Under the pieces are notes generated by a model. The model worked only from the letters and a program-made list of their open reading frames with translations, ran no database searches and was not told the origin of the DNA. A DNA stretch of 64,000 nucleotides, taken from positions 170,663 to 234,662 of the forward strand of contig CAJNYU010001727.1 of the NCBI GenBank assembly GCA_905331475.1, written 5' to 3'. Position numbers and translations under genes: made by a program. This document shows, piece after piece, positions 24,591 through 36,136 of this stretch (positions within the stretch are counted from its first letter, which is position 1; each line of letters begins with the position of its first letter). The stretch comes from Rotaria socialis (taxonomy: Eukaryota; Rotifera; Eurotatoria; Philodinida; Philodinidae).

Positions 24591-25380
24591 TTACTCCTCA
24601 CAAAGTTTTACTAACAAGTGATTTCCTCATCACAGACTGCTATTGACACATAATTTCTCCATCACACATCGGTACCAACAACGAATATCCGTATCAGAGA
24701 GCGCTGTAAATACGGTTCTTTGTAACACAGATACGTGCATACAAATTTTTATTGGCTTAAAAACTACATTTACTAAGCTTTTATACTACGGAACAGCAAT
24801 ACATATATGGTTTCAATCTCACACACAGCAGCAAAAAAAACAATAGGAAAGCTCAACTTTTTATCTGATAGAAATGCACAGATATCAATTACGCCAAACA
24901 ATTAAACGTCTATATCCATAAAATCAATACAAACAATTCTAGTTAATGAAAAAATAAAAAAATATCTAGCAACCATCAATCGGAAAAACCGCTATATACT
25001 AATAACGTCTCAAACTTTCATCTCTCCATTTTATGTAATTTTAAAATGCCTATTAGAGCATGAAACACATAAAAAATCTTTTATTGATAAAGACTTTTTA
25101 TGATGGGCATAAATACAAAAACAATTCGAAAAATTCGCAGAATCCTAAAAACATAACTATTGAAAAAAAATACATGTTGTTTTATTTATCGTGTAATAAT
25201 TTTTAATTGGATCGAAGAAATTAGATGTTACATTTGGTTCAATTTTTGTCTGTTGGTTTACAGCATCATTTCGTTCTTTCTCACGTTTCAAACATCTATA
25301 CTTTCGATCTTTGATTAGTCCCAATTCTTTTTTCTGATTTGATTGATTATGCCGAAAACACCGTACTCGTTCTTGGGTTT

Positions 25381-25816
25381 TGTGAAACACGACCTGAAAG
25401 AAGTGTTAAAGTTTTTAGGGTAGAAATTTGCACCCATCCCCCGCCTCCTCCCCACAGACCCCATTACCGACAGGTTAAGAGACCGTTGAAAACCGTGGCC
25501 GATGCCTCAATTGCTTAGTTAATTAACTATTTACTATGCAATTACTTAATTGGGCATCACAAACCGTGACATACGCTTTAATTAATTAATTAATTAACTA
25601 ATTAGTACCATATGAATTGAGTGACCATCACAGACTGTTACACAAGATCTTCAGAGACTATCACACGGCATGCCAGACAACCTTGAGACGCTGTTCCAGC
25701 CTTGTGCAGATTATCCCTGGTAGCGGCAAACGAGCTGTCTCACAAAATCAACAAAAAACTCCCTTAAATACGCCATCTCTATGTAATTTTCTGCGGTGAT
25801 TATGTCGTGTTTCACA
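25381..25816. mobile_element. Small element with TGTGAAACACGAC inverted ends
   Basis: The left end is TGTGAAACACGAC and the right end GTCGTGTTTCACA, an exact inverted match. The 436-bp interior has TTAATTAATTAATTAA tracts and no credible open frame. No target duplication is obvious. A second left end lies at 24494. Confidence 0.7.
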
Positions 25817-26242
25817 TTCTTAATCCCAGAGGGATTGCGCTAACAGCTTTTTAAATTAATAGTATTTATGTAGAAGTACTATTTTTGAATTCTTTGTCTA
25901 TATGCTCCGCAGGATCTATGAGTTGCATATAGTGTGCAAATTGAATGTTTAAATCAGATCGTTGAAGAATTCTCAATAAATAGCTCAATCAAAATTACTC
26001 GCATCTAGTCGATTGAAATCTACAATGAGATTTTTTCGTTTAAAACAACTTTGAATATTTTCAGGAATTAGAAACTAGGAAATTCCAGAATGGTCGAAGT
26101 ATGTATGTTGTTCTTTCATTTTGCTGAAGTTGCCGTTGGTACAAGATGCAATGAAAACCTATTCAATTTAACGGGCTGAGCGCCATTGATTTTCATAGCA
26201 ATACAAATTCTATCGCCACAATGTGGTTAATCAGATTATAGA

Positions 26243-26440
26243 GGGGTGCGCAAGTACGGGTACAACCTGTACTGGCATATACTACCCCGTCTTCCCTCAA
26301 AAACCTAGAACTCTAGAATTCATGTACTGGCATGTACTCAGATGTATTCGGTTGTGCAAGTGTATCATCTGTGTCATTAGCGAAGCTTTCAGTTGTTATG
26401 TAAATTGTCCAGTATAAGTGGTACCCGTACTTGCGCAGCT
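26243..26440. mobile_element. About 200-bp foldback element (TGCGCAAGTACGGGTAC ends)
   Basis: TGCGCAAGTACGGGTAC on the left is matched by GTACCCGTACTTGCGCA on the right, an exact inverted repeat of 17 bases, followed inward by diverged repeats (CTGTACTGG and CCAGTATAAG). There is no coding capacity and no clear target duplication. Confidence 0.75.
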
Positions 26441-27468
26441 ATGAGTTTCTAGCAGAAACGGTACTATTTCAGTAGAGATGGTATTATTTTAAGGAGATAT
26501 TGATGATTTTCTTTTTCATCTTATTGGGAAGTTTTGTAGGAGAAAGAATATTTTTATTTCTCCTGAAAGATAATCAGGTTTATGTTTTTACCCAACGGAA
26601 TATTGTAAATTCTTATGATAACGAATAATTTTGGACCCGTTATATTGTAATTGAAACCGACAATGATATAATAAACAGGGGACATTATCGGTATAGTAAA
26701 GTATTGCTATCTAAATAGTTCATTTTCTGAATAACAACATATACATAGTGTAGGATGAGCCCATAAACAAGTGTAAAAGATCTTCCCTTATGATAGTAGG
26801 ATTAATACAGTATGTTAGTGAAAATACCCAAACAATGATTTAAAAATGTTCACTTTTACAACAAAAAAAATATCTTGACCTCTACGTTTCAGCTTACACA
26901 ATCATTGGAACATATTTTATTATACGAACTCTATCGAGTAGAACTATGGTTAAAACTTCATGATAACGGGTTCTATTTCTCTTTGTGAAAAACATTTTCC
27001 TAGATTTTTTAACGATTTCTGCTTGAATTAAACGTTATTGTCGTTGAACAAAAGCAACTGATATATATATATATGGATTCTGTTTTTCCATTTCTCCTTG
27101 CTGTGCGTATTTTTTTGTGGGTGATCCATTTCTACTTAAAGTGGAACAGTTTCCCGGCCGATTAGTACTGTTGTCCACTGCTGCATTGTTTCTGATAGTT
27201 ATTGGGTGAAAGTAAATCCGCAGATTATAACAGTCAACATACGTAGGGGAAATTTCATTTTCACTTGATACTTTCATGTTGATAAACGAAAATTTTGGTG
27301 GAAATTTACCGCCTCTTATTTTCTTGTTTTTATGAATCAAAATAAACATTCTTTTTTAAAATTTATTATCAGATTAGAGAGAACAACACAAAACAATCAG
27401 ACGTTTCATGCTACCACGATCTTTGTTGTTGTTGTTGTTGCTCCACATGTACCGTCTGATTCAAATGC
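26441..27468. other. Stretch without recognised genes
   Basis: AT-rich intergenic and probable 3' flank of the bZIP gene. The frame at 27035-27349 (-) has no domain support. Confidence 0.4.
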
Positions 27469-28327
27469 TCAACTACTATCTATTGATGATCCTCGAGTCA
27501 ACTCTTCGCACGCAGCTTTGAGAGATTCCAACGCTTTTGTGAGTTGATCAACTCGAGAAGTCAATCGTTGATTTTGATTGATTAATATGGACATTTTCAG
27601 CTTTTTTGCTTTGTCTTTCTCTTTTGCCTTTTGCCGAGCTTTCTGCACTGCTCTATTGTTGTCCAATCGTCGAATACGATATTCTTCCGAATATTTAATT
27701 ACTTTCCTGTTACCGAATCGAGTCCAAGTTTCTATAGTAGCAGAGTTGGCTTTGGGATCTCTTCGATTGCATTCATCTTGCTCAGAATCGGTCGAATTTG
27801 ATTCTGTCGTTTTATCAGGTACAAATACAAAGGGAAGATTTGAGTTTGTATTGCTTGCATTTAAAATAGTCGTTTTATTTTCTGGCATTTGTACAGAATC
27901 GGTAGGTTGATCAAATAGATCGCAGCCAGAAGTTAGTAATTCTTGAATTGAATCTAAGATATACGAGTCCATAGATGAGTCAGCTAAGTTGTTTTTATCA
28001 AAGAAATCATGCTCGTCAAAAATATTCGAATCCCATAGTAGATGATCCACAGATAGATCAATACTGGGTTCGATTTCTGTCAAGCACGACATCTGCGACG
28101 GAAGTAGATTTGTAGGTAATGCATTGGCCAATGAAACATCGCAGTTGAGGATCTAAAGGAAACAGTACAATATAAATGTATATTTAACGATGTTTTATAG
28201 TGACAAAATTTATTTTCTATAGTGATGAAAAATATCATCGGTTATTTATATCATGTTTAACTATAATTACCGGATCGATTTTTGTGAAAGTCTTCTCTGA
28301 ATTTATCGTTGATTGATTTTGAAACAT
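27469..28327 (-). CDS. C/EBP-like bZIP transcription factor
   Basis: Exon 28152-27469 carries an acidic, Ser/Asp-rich N-terminal region and a C-terminal bZIP domain: basic region EYRIRRLDNNRAVQKARQKA, then a leucine-zipper helix with heptad hydrophobics (LKMSILINQ; LTSRVDQLTKALESLK). The NNxAVxKARxKAK pattern places it with C/EBP rather than AP-1, CREB or PAR proteins; two C/EBP-typical positions differ (Gln and Ala where C/EBPs have Arg and Ser). An upstream exon ending at 28271 joins in phase (KIDP to ILNC). The first ATG in that exon is at 28327, giving at least 246 aa; its frame stays open upstream to about 28486, so an additional 5' exon may supply the true start. It should act in the nucleus as a dimer on C/EBP-type sites. 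Targets are unknown. Confidence 0.8.
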
Positions 28328-28489
28328 TTCTTCTGAGTTCAAAGAATAGCATGACAAGTGTGTGGAAGAATCGAGATTGTTTGAAGTTAGATTAGTAGTG
28401 AATGTGCTTTCCAAAGGTTTACGTTTGCCGAACAGACCGAAAGTCAATTTGAATATACGATTGTGTGTGTAAATGTAGGTTTGCAATTT

Positions 28490-29300
28490 GTCGAATGAAA
28501 GCTAGGTGGGTAAGGTTGAGAATGACGTGTAGGTTATTACGAAATTCTTTGTTTTCTTATGAAAAATCCTTGTGTTTTTCTCTTTTCGTTCTGTCACTTC
28601 CTTGCCGTATGCGTTACGTAATAACATCGACTGGGGAGAAAAATTGTTCCGTGTAAAAATATTTTCTGTCTTTTTGCTTCTATGAGGATATGTGTTTGAA
28701 AGATTATCATATGTTATCAGGCACATCGCTGACGACAATGACTTGATTATCTCAGATGAATTTATATTACCAATAATATGAGATTCACGTTTTTTATTTC
28801 TTGTTTTTGAGAAAAGCAAATTGATGATATAAAAATCTTTTTTTTTTTGATAATATATCGTTTTCAAAGGCAGAGCCTGAAACTCATGAAACTGTAAAAT
28901 GTTTATTTCGAATTTTATTTTATTGGCTTGTAATGGTTGCTAGGAGTAAATATTGCAAATTTTGACTTCGCTTGTTCAGCTTTACCACAGCAAATTTCAC
29001 TTCTACAACTAAAATTCATTTCTTTTAATTGGTTCGAGATTTCGAGTAATATCTGTTTGCTAGCTGATTGTGTAGATAGTTGTTATGATAAATTTGATGC
29101 AGTGCTATTTCCGTGCCCCCTTAACTACGTGATGACTATGGTTCCTGATTATCTGGTGATAAAACCACAGCGTCTCCATTGTCAGGCATCTCCTAACCTA
29201 AATATTCATCAAAATCATTATCATCAGACATTTTAATTCATCTAAAAAGTCATCAAAAAACATGTTTTATTTTTGTTTTCATCTTTTTAATAATTTACAT
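28490..29300. other. Upstream flank of bZIP gene; no supported gene
   Basis: Open frames on both strands (28502-28867 minus; 28937-29236 plus) lack domains. This interval probably holds the 5'UTR exon and promoter of the bZIP gene. Confidence 0.35.
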
Positions 29301-29309
29301 ATTTTCTTT

Positions 29310-30000
29310 AGATGATAAAGCATTAGTGGAAAGAGAAAAAAACTTAAAGAGTATTACGAGTGAAAGATCCATTAAAAGATTTATCATCATTTCAATGGCG
29401 CACGGAATACAGCGGAAAACGTTTATGGCTTCATGATCAATGACTTGAACGTGATTTAATTAATTATTCATACCTAAATCATGACTTACATTTTTCTATG
29501 ATAAAACAGTCGTTACTGAATCTTATATGTTTTACTATGATTTACTTATTTATGGTTTTAGTAAAGAATGTGTCGTTTTATGGTATGATTTTAGCGAATA
29601 TTTTATTTTTCCTACTGTTGTTATAGGTTTTGTAAAAAAGTAAATTTCCATAAATACTTCTTTCAGTAAAAGCAATTCTTTTTAAGAATTATTCGAACAG
29701 TTGAGAATGTACTCCGATGTTGACTTCAAGAAGTTGATCTATATAGTTCAATTGCGAGTAATTCAAAAGTAATGTCTGAAAATTTTTACATGCTTATGAA
29801 CAATCTGTAGAGCGTGCAAAAAATATTGGATTCTTATCTGAAGCATGAAAAGAAATTAATAATATGTAACTTGAAGCCACTTGTCGATAAAAGGTGAATC
29901 AAATGTATGAAATTGTTAAATGTCGACTAGATTATCAAGCTACACTAAAAAATGCAGGAAAAGACTTTGAAAGAAGGAATATAATTAATTCGATTGCAAA
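29310..30000 (+). pseudogene. Decayed protein-coding gene of unknown family
   Basis: Protein-like stretches appear in shifting plus-strand frames broken by stops: VKDPLKDLSSFQWRTEYSGK then RLWLHDQ-stop-LERDL; TESYMFYYDLLIYGFSKEC then VVLWYDFSEYF; MYEIVKCRLDYQATLKNAGK. The order and composition suggest an old gene or gene fragment with several frameshifts. The family is not recognised. Confidence 0.35.
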
Positions 30001-30885
30001 GTGAAGTTAAAAAATTTTATTAGTGCAGCTCCTCTAGATTTGATAAACTAATGCAAAATAGCTCAACCCAGTTCGAAAAATCTGAGGTAAGACCATGCAA
30101 TCCGGACGTCAGATCTCACAATTCGAACGAAATCTTATAAACATCAGACAAAAAATCGTCGTCTCTGAAATCTTGCATCAGATCATACTGTGTTTTCTTT
30201 AAAGAGCGCACATACAATTTATTTTCAATACAAATTTGTCGTGATATTTTAAGGAGATATTAGTTCAATTAAAATATCACAGCGATATTACTATAAGTAA
30301 CAGAACCTTTCAAGAATCTTCTGATACGACGATTCTTGTAAGATATTGCCGTCTGGTTTCTCGCCCTGGGAAGTGAGAAATCCACTTTACTTTTAAAAAT
30401 CTATAATTGTAGCATAACCTAATTTGCCTATGTCTATAATATGGAGTTGCTTGTCGATGTCTAATAACAGTCGCTGAAGCTAGCTACTAAGATTTGTAAT
30501 GGTAGCCCTACCTGGTTGCTATGCTCTGTAATGGTGGCCTAAGTTGGTTGTTAGTGTATGTACTTAGGAGGAAGAGGAGGGGAGTCGCAAAAATCTCGCT
30601 TTTAAACTTATTTGAGTTCCACATTTTAGCACCAAAGGAGCTGCGCTAACAAGCTTTTCAGTTCAAACCGACAACGAAAAAATAGGGCTTCACCATTTGT
30701 GCCACGAGATCACTTGAGTATAAGTGAACGAAAAAGCATTATGTACAATTTCTAGATTGATTGTGTTTATTGTGTCAAAAATGAGTTACAAAATGGAACT
30801 AATTGAAAACATCTAATTTGAATAAAAAAAAACACGTCAAAACTATTGACAACAATCATATGAATTGTATTATGCACAATTTTTG
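30001..30885. other. Stretch without recognised genes
   Basis: No open frame with domain support. It contains short hairpins such as TTAAAATATCAC opposite GTGATATTTTAA near 30240-30285. Confidence 0.35.
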
Positions 30886-31938
30886 TCACTTCTTTACTCC
30901 TCCAGTGCATACTTGTCTTAATGTGGGTAGTGGATTCGTCATCTGAATGGATGCGGTCGTTGGTACTACTTGCCCACTCTTTCGACCACATTTCATCGCC
31001 TGTATGAGTTCTTGACGAAAAAGAGTACTTGTCAAACAGTGTAAATAGAAATTGATCGTATAGTTGGTGGTAACAACAAATGTGAATATGGAAAACAGTT
31101 CTAACTGTTGCGATTGTGTCATTAGGGAAGGAAGTATAGTTGGCTGTAAGATATTGTACAAGCTCACAGGTAGACTAGTGATCAAAAATAATATTATAGT
31201 CGTAAGCATAATTAACAGGATTTGTTTGTCAAGATAGGCACGACGAGTACGAGCACGCGTCTCGCCTTGAATAGCGGATTGCTTAGCCAAACGTCGAAAT
31301 GTATCCAAAGAAAACATGAGTAGAAGAATAACAGGAAGAAAAGTTTGAATGCATGAGAAGAGAATAGGCCAAATATGACGAAAAAATTGAAAATAAGCAT
31401 GATCAGCCATGTTGGCACCACATACTGTCATGATACCTGCTGGTAACCGTCCGAATAGTTGAGGTACAACAAAAGGACTATTCAAACCAATAGCAACCAT
31501 CAGTATGCCTACTGTAGCCACGAGTGCATTTCTTCGTGTACAAACTTCTTTTGATTTGAGCGGAAATCGTACGCGGGCCCATCGATCAACTGCAATGGTC
31601 ACGAGTAACCATGCATTACAAAACATGAATGTTGATTGAACAAATGTGCGAAGACGACATGTAGCCGATGGGTCTGCTGATCTATCCGGTTCTTTCAAGC
31701 CAATATTAATAAAATTATAGATACTGACCAAAAAATAGATGGAATCAGAAAACGTGAGCGCAACGAATAAGCAACTAGTCGACACACGACGAAGAGTAGG
31801 TCGAAGAAAGATGAGAAAACTGTTCGTATGACCAAAAATGCCAATAATATAGAGGAGAGTATAGCCATAAAGTGCAATGTTACTTTCCAAGGGAGTTAAA
31901 ACTGGAGCTCCTGGTGACAGCGGTCCAGTATTATTCAT
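30886..31938 (-). CDS. Class A GPCR, neuropeptide/FMRFamide-receptor-like
   Basis: Intronless 350-aa frame with seven hydrophobic segments. The N-terminus is short with one N-glycosylation site (MNNTGP). TM1 includes LLYIIGIFGHTNSFLIFLRP. A disulphide is likely between the Cys before TM3 (TCRLRTF) and the Cys of the second outer loop (TVCGANM). TM3 ends in VDRWARV, so the usual DRY is DRW. TM6 has FLITSLPVSLYNI with the conserved Pro, and TM7 reads TNYTINFYLHCLTSTLFRQE in place of NPxxY, a pattern common in invertebrate peptide receptors. Expanded sets of such intronless receptors are typical of bdelloids. The ligand cannot be told from sequence. No operon-like or regulatory context is visible. 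Confidence 0.85.
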   Translation of the reverse strand: MNNTGPLSPGAPVLTPLESNIALYGYTLLYIIGIFGHTNSFLIFLRPTLRRVSTSCLFVALTFSDSIYFLVSIYNFINIGLKEPDRSADPSATCRLRTFVQSTFMFCNAWLLVTIAVDRWARVRFPLKSKEVCTRRNALVATVGILMVAIGLNSPFVVPQLFGRLPAGIMTVCGANMADHAYFQFFRHIWPILFSCIQTFLPVILLLMFSLDTFRRLAKQSAIQGETRARTRRAYLDKQILLIMLTTIILFLITSLPVSLYNILQPTILPSLMTQSQQLELFSIFTFVVTTNYTINFYLHCLTSTLFRQELIQAMKCGRKSGQVVPTTASIQMTNPLPTLRQVCTGGVKK

Positions 31939-32288
31939 TGTTGTATTGTTGCCTCAGGTTGAAAATTGAAGATGAGAGAAAGATCAGTTGAATAAATGTT
32001 AGTAATGAGAAGTGCCACACGCTCATTCTATAGTAGAAAGTTGTTTGCTTCTGAAATATTTCTCCCGAAGGATAAACAACATATTGCGTCTCTCTCTCTC
32101 GTTCTTTTGCGTATTAGATCATTTGTTAAAAACACGATCCCTTTGACCTCAAGCACTGATTGAAAAATGTGTCACAATGTAAATTAGACATAAATTCTAA
32201 TTTTTAGAAAAATAGAAGAATCAGATAACCTATTACTACTATAAAACATTGTTGAGTTTTCTAGATCTACCGCATAAGAGACATTTTA

Positions 32289-32461
32289 CACTCTAAAAAG
32301 ATCGATTTATTATACCAAACCTGTACCCAATATAAGAATCTTTGGGGATTTGTACCAATTTTCAGAACCTAAAAGGTTTAGCAGATAAAGATCCGAGCTT
32401 TTCTCCAAATGTTCTTATCCTGGGTGCCGGTTCGGTAATAAACCGATCCCTTTTTAGAGCG
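32289..32461. mobile_element. 173-bp MITE with TA target duplication
   Basis: Ends CACTCTAAAAAGATCG and, on the complement, CGCTCTAAAAAGGGATCG are flanked on both sides by TA (32287-32288 and 32462-32463). The inverted similarity continues inward for about 45 bases (TTTATTATACCAAACC versus TTTATTACCGAACC). TA duplication points to a Tc1/mariner-type relative. Non-coding. Confidence 0.85.
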
Positions 32462-32463
32462 TA

Positions 32464-35400
32464 GAAGCAAAAAGATATTTTTAAAACATTTTCCCTTTTT
32501 TGTAAATAAGACGTTATTCTCACTGCATCATTTTCATATTTTTAATTAAAGTTGTTATTTTAAGAAGAGAATTCGCCCCTGTATCAATACGATCTACTTT
32601 GGTATTAGACTCCTTTTATAATTTTTTTCTTTAATTAATTCTTTAAGATATACCTGCCCTTCTTCGTGTTATCCCTTCTGTTTCTTAAATAATGTTTTTC
32701 CTATTCACTATTATCTTCTAATGAAAAGTTTGATGAAATAGTTTCTTCTTATAATAATCCATTACGAAGCTTTTGTTACTTGCTTCATTAATATATATAT
32801 AATATATAATATATTTTGTCTTTCTCTCAAAAGCATAAATTTTCTCTATAGTTTTAAAATGATAGAAACCTGGAGGCATACATTCATCGATTAGATTCAA
32901 CCTAAAAATAGTTCTTTAGCTTATATAATGAAATTATTAATGTACATTTTTTTCGCCTGCGTGCAAAATAAATTCTCTTTGTTTTGTAAATTATGGGAAC
33001 ATAGGAACATGTAATCATTGATTAGATTCAACTGAAAAATAAATATTTCTTTTTATCTAGTGAGTGAATATTTCTACTGATTTTTTTCTGCGAAGACTAC
33101 TGATCTTTGCTATATTTTTCTAGTGGTGAGGGCATGAGGACGTTGAATGATTGGTTAAATTTTTGTTTTAAGCTTCTTTAAATATGAATTAAAATGATCA
33201 AGGAGTGGAGTAAAAGAGCGTTTTCAAAAGAAGATTCAATATAGCTTATGATTGTTAGTTGCACATTACTTTACGTCCAGCATCAATAAATACAGATTCA
33301 GTTAAGACAAAAGTTATAAACTTCTTTACTAATCGAATCCTATTAAACAGTTGAAACATAAAAATTGAAATTTGAAAATATTTTCAAAATGGTTAATAAA
33401 TTATTGGCGAATAACCAATCACTCCATGACCTTCAACTATCATAACAGTAGCAAGACAACAAAGATTAATTTTAATATGACTCATACAAGGAAAATAAAA
33501 GAGTATGCAAAAAACACATGCATCAAGCAAAAAATGGTTTGCTTCGTATTTTATTAGTAAAACGAAAAAAAGTAGATTCATTTATTTTATAAAATCTTTT
33601 CAATATGACTTGGTTCTCTTTTTTTCGCTTTTTATGGTTTAATATATTTAGCTCATTTCAGTCTCAACTGAAATTCTCATGTCAACTGTGACATGTGTGA
33701 GCAATGAAGAGTAATAAATATTACCAATGCACCTTGTAATTATGAAATGCCTCTATCACTAATTTCTGTTTCCCTCGACGCCAAGCGAGGCCATATTGAA
33801 AGAAAAATTATAGTTACTTACGATTTCGAACTTGATTCCTCGATTAAAGGAATAAACATTTAAGAATTTATTTATATACAATAAAACTTACTTGCGGTTT
33901 TGAATTTGATATTGAACGAAAAGATTAAGAACAATAATTCTAATAAAAAACTTTAACTTACTTACGATTTTCAATTTTCTTTTCTAAAATCTAAATTAAA
34001 AGCGATTCATTCACAAAAATAATTATTACATACAATTGTTTAACTTGCTGATGAAATTCTTCAAGATTTATGAATAAATACTTACGTTTATTATAGAAGC
34101 CTAACCTACATAAAGAGAAGTTTCATTTTGTTCGTCAGACTGATCCAGCTAATGGAGAATGACAATCTTTTAATATGAGATTACAAGCTATTGCAACATA
34201 GAGAGATCCTCAGGTCGAACAGTCCGACCATATTTTTTACCAGAATACTGCTTCCATGCTCCAGCGATTTCCCGTGTTTTTCTGCAGGATATGGCGACTT
34301 TTCTGCATATTTCCTGGAGTATCCTACGGGATCTGATGGCCGGAACGTTCGACTTGGAGAGCTAAAGTTATTCTGCTTTTCACTAATCTTTGTTTCTATT
34401 GTAAAATTTTCTATCTAACCATAAAAATAATTCATGAATAGTGTCATCAACCAGAATAGTCAACACCATTTTGATATATATGTATAACGTGCCTGATTTG
34501 AATTTTTTAGCGAAAAAAAAACCTATTTTATGGAAGCGCACAATAAAGAACTCTTCGCCATAGAATAATAAACCCTTTCAGGGTTTATGAAACTTTTTTT
34601 TCTAGTACTAGGGCTTAGTATTCTACGATTTTTTTTACAGTGCATGCAAATAATTCAGTCGTGATTCTAAATGAGCGTGATGGAAGCAAATAGTATTTCA
34701 AGTGGCTTATAAGGCTTATCGAGAGCATCAGTAGAACTGAAAAGATACAGGATTTAAAGGACAATTAGTATCTAATCAGATAAAATTAAACCATCAGATT
34801 TCAACTTTTCAAATGTCATGAACAATCGGCTATATTTTTTTGTTAAATTTACTAAGCTAACGCTTTAAAAAGATATCTCCAGCATAAGCAACGATGATGA
34901 ACATTGATTTTTGAGCATCTCATTATCAGATGTTAATGAATAAGTTAATAATATATCAGTATACTACTATTTACTATCTTTTAATAGATATATTGTTGTA
35001 TCATGATAATATATGTTCACCAATAATTTCTTTCAGTATCTATAGTGATTTGGGAATTTTTTTTAAAATTCAAAAGAAAGCGCAGACTAATGCTTTAATA
35101 CATAAGCAAAAACATATTTTTCGAAACTCACATCCCCAGAATTCTAAAGGATACTTTACTATGGATTATTTCTTCTTTTTTTATTCAATGATGTAAGGAA
35201 AGCACTCTCAGAAATACATTACCCTCGTTTTTTAAGATGTTGAGGCTGGCATCTGCATATAGAGAAAAGGGAAGTACCGTTTGATATGCTCTTTTAAATT
35301 ATGCAGAATTTTCAATTATAGCAAGATAGATAATTTTAATTCGTGTTTGTTGAATACTTCTCGAAAAATTTCATGCAACAAAAGTGTCCGAACTACTCTA

Positions 35401-36136
35401 AAATCTCGCTTTTCCCAATAATTTTCTATTACATCGAAGATTAAAAGAATGTGTCAAAAACATGAATACGATGAACGTCTTGTAAATATTATTATTCGGA
35501 TCAAAGCGCCAAATTTAATAACTGACAAGAAACAAAACAGAAATCATTACAAATATATTAAAAAGATTTAAAAAAAGCCGAACGAGAAACTTATTTTCTA
35601 ATTTAAAGCATTTATTTTCTTATTTTGTTTTTGTGAAATAATTTACTATTACATATTTTACACAACACAGAAAGAAAATTGTTTATCCTTATTCAAACAA
35701 AAACGCAGCATGTTATTTACTATGAAAATTTCTACCAGAAATCTACACGCACAGCCTCAAAAATTATTTTTGACATCATGATCTTCATTCTGTCGCTAAC
35801 AGCTTCTGCCACTTTATTTTCCTCGTCTTGGCAGCGGAAAAATGGCAGCAGTGTCACTCTGTTGAGTAAGAACGACATAGCTTGTTTTTTCGTCCGAATA
35901 AAAAAAAACACAAGGAACAGCAAAGAAATAAGTCAATCTTTAATAAAAAGTAACCACTCTTGGATTTTATTTTTACTTCTATGTTAACGATGATGTTATA
36001 GATATGCGTATTCTCTAATGAATAAAATAGACTTCTCAAATCAATTATTGCAAATAGCTGTTTTGAATTGCGTATTCGAATTATAGATATTTATTTTCAA
36101 CGTTGAGATTGTACAGAGAAATTCTTATTTTATCCA
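32464..36136. other. 3.7-kb stretch without recognised genes
   Basis: AT-rich. Short frames at 34191 (+), 34930 (+) and 35679 (+) have no domain or splice support. A short hairpin AAACCCTTTCAGGGTTT lies near 34571-34588. Confidence 0.4.
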
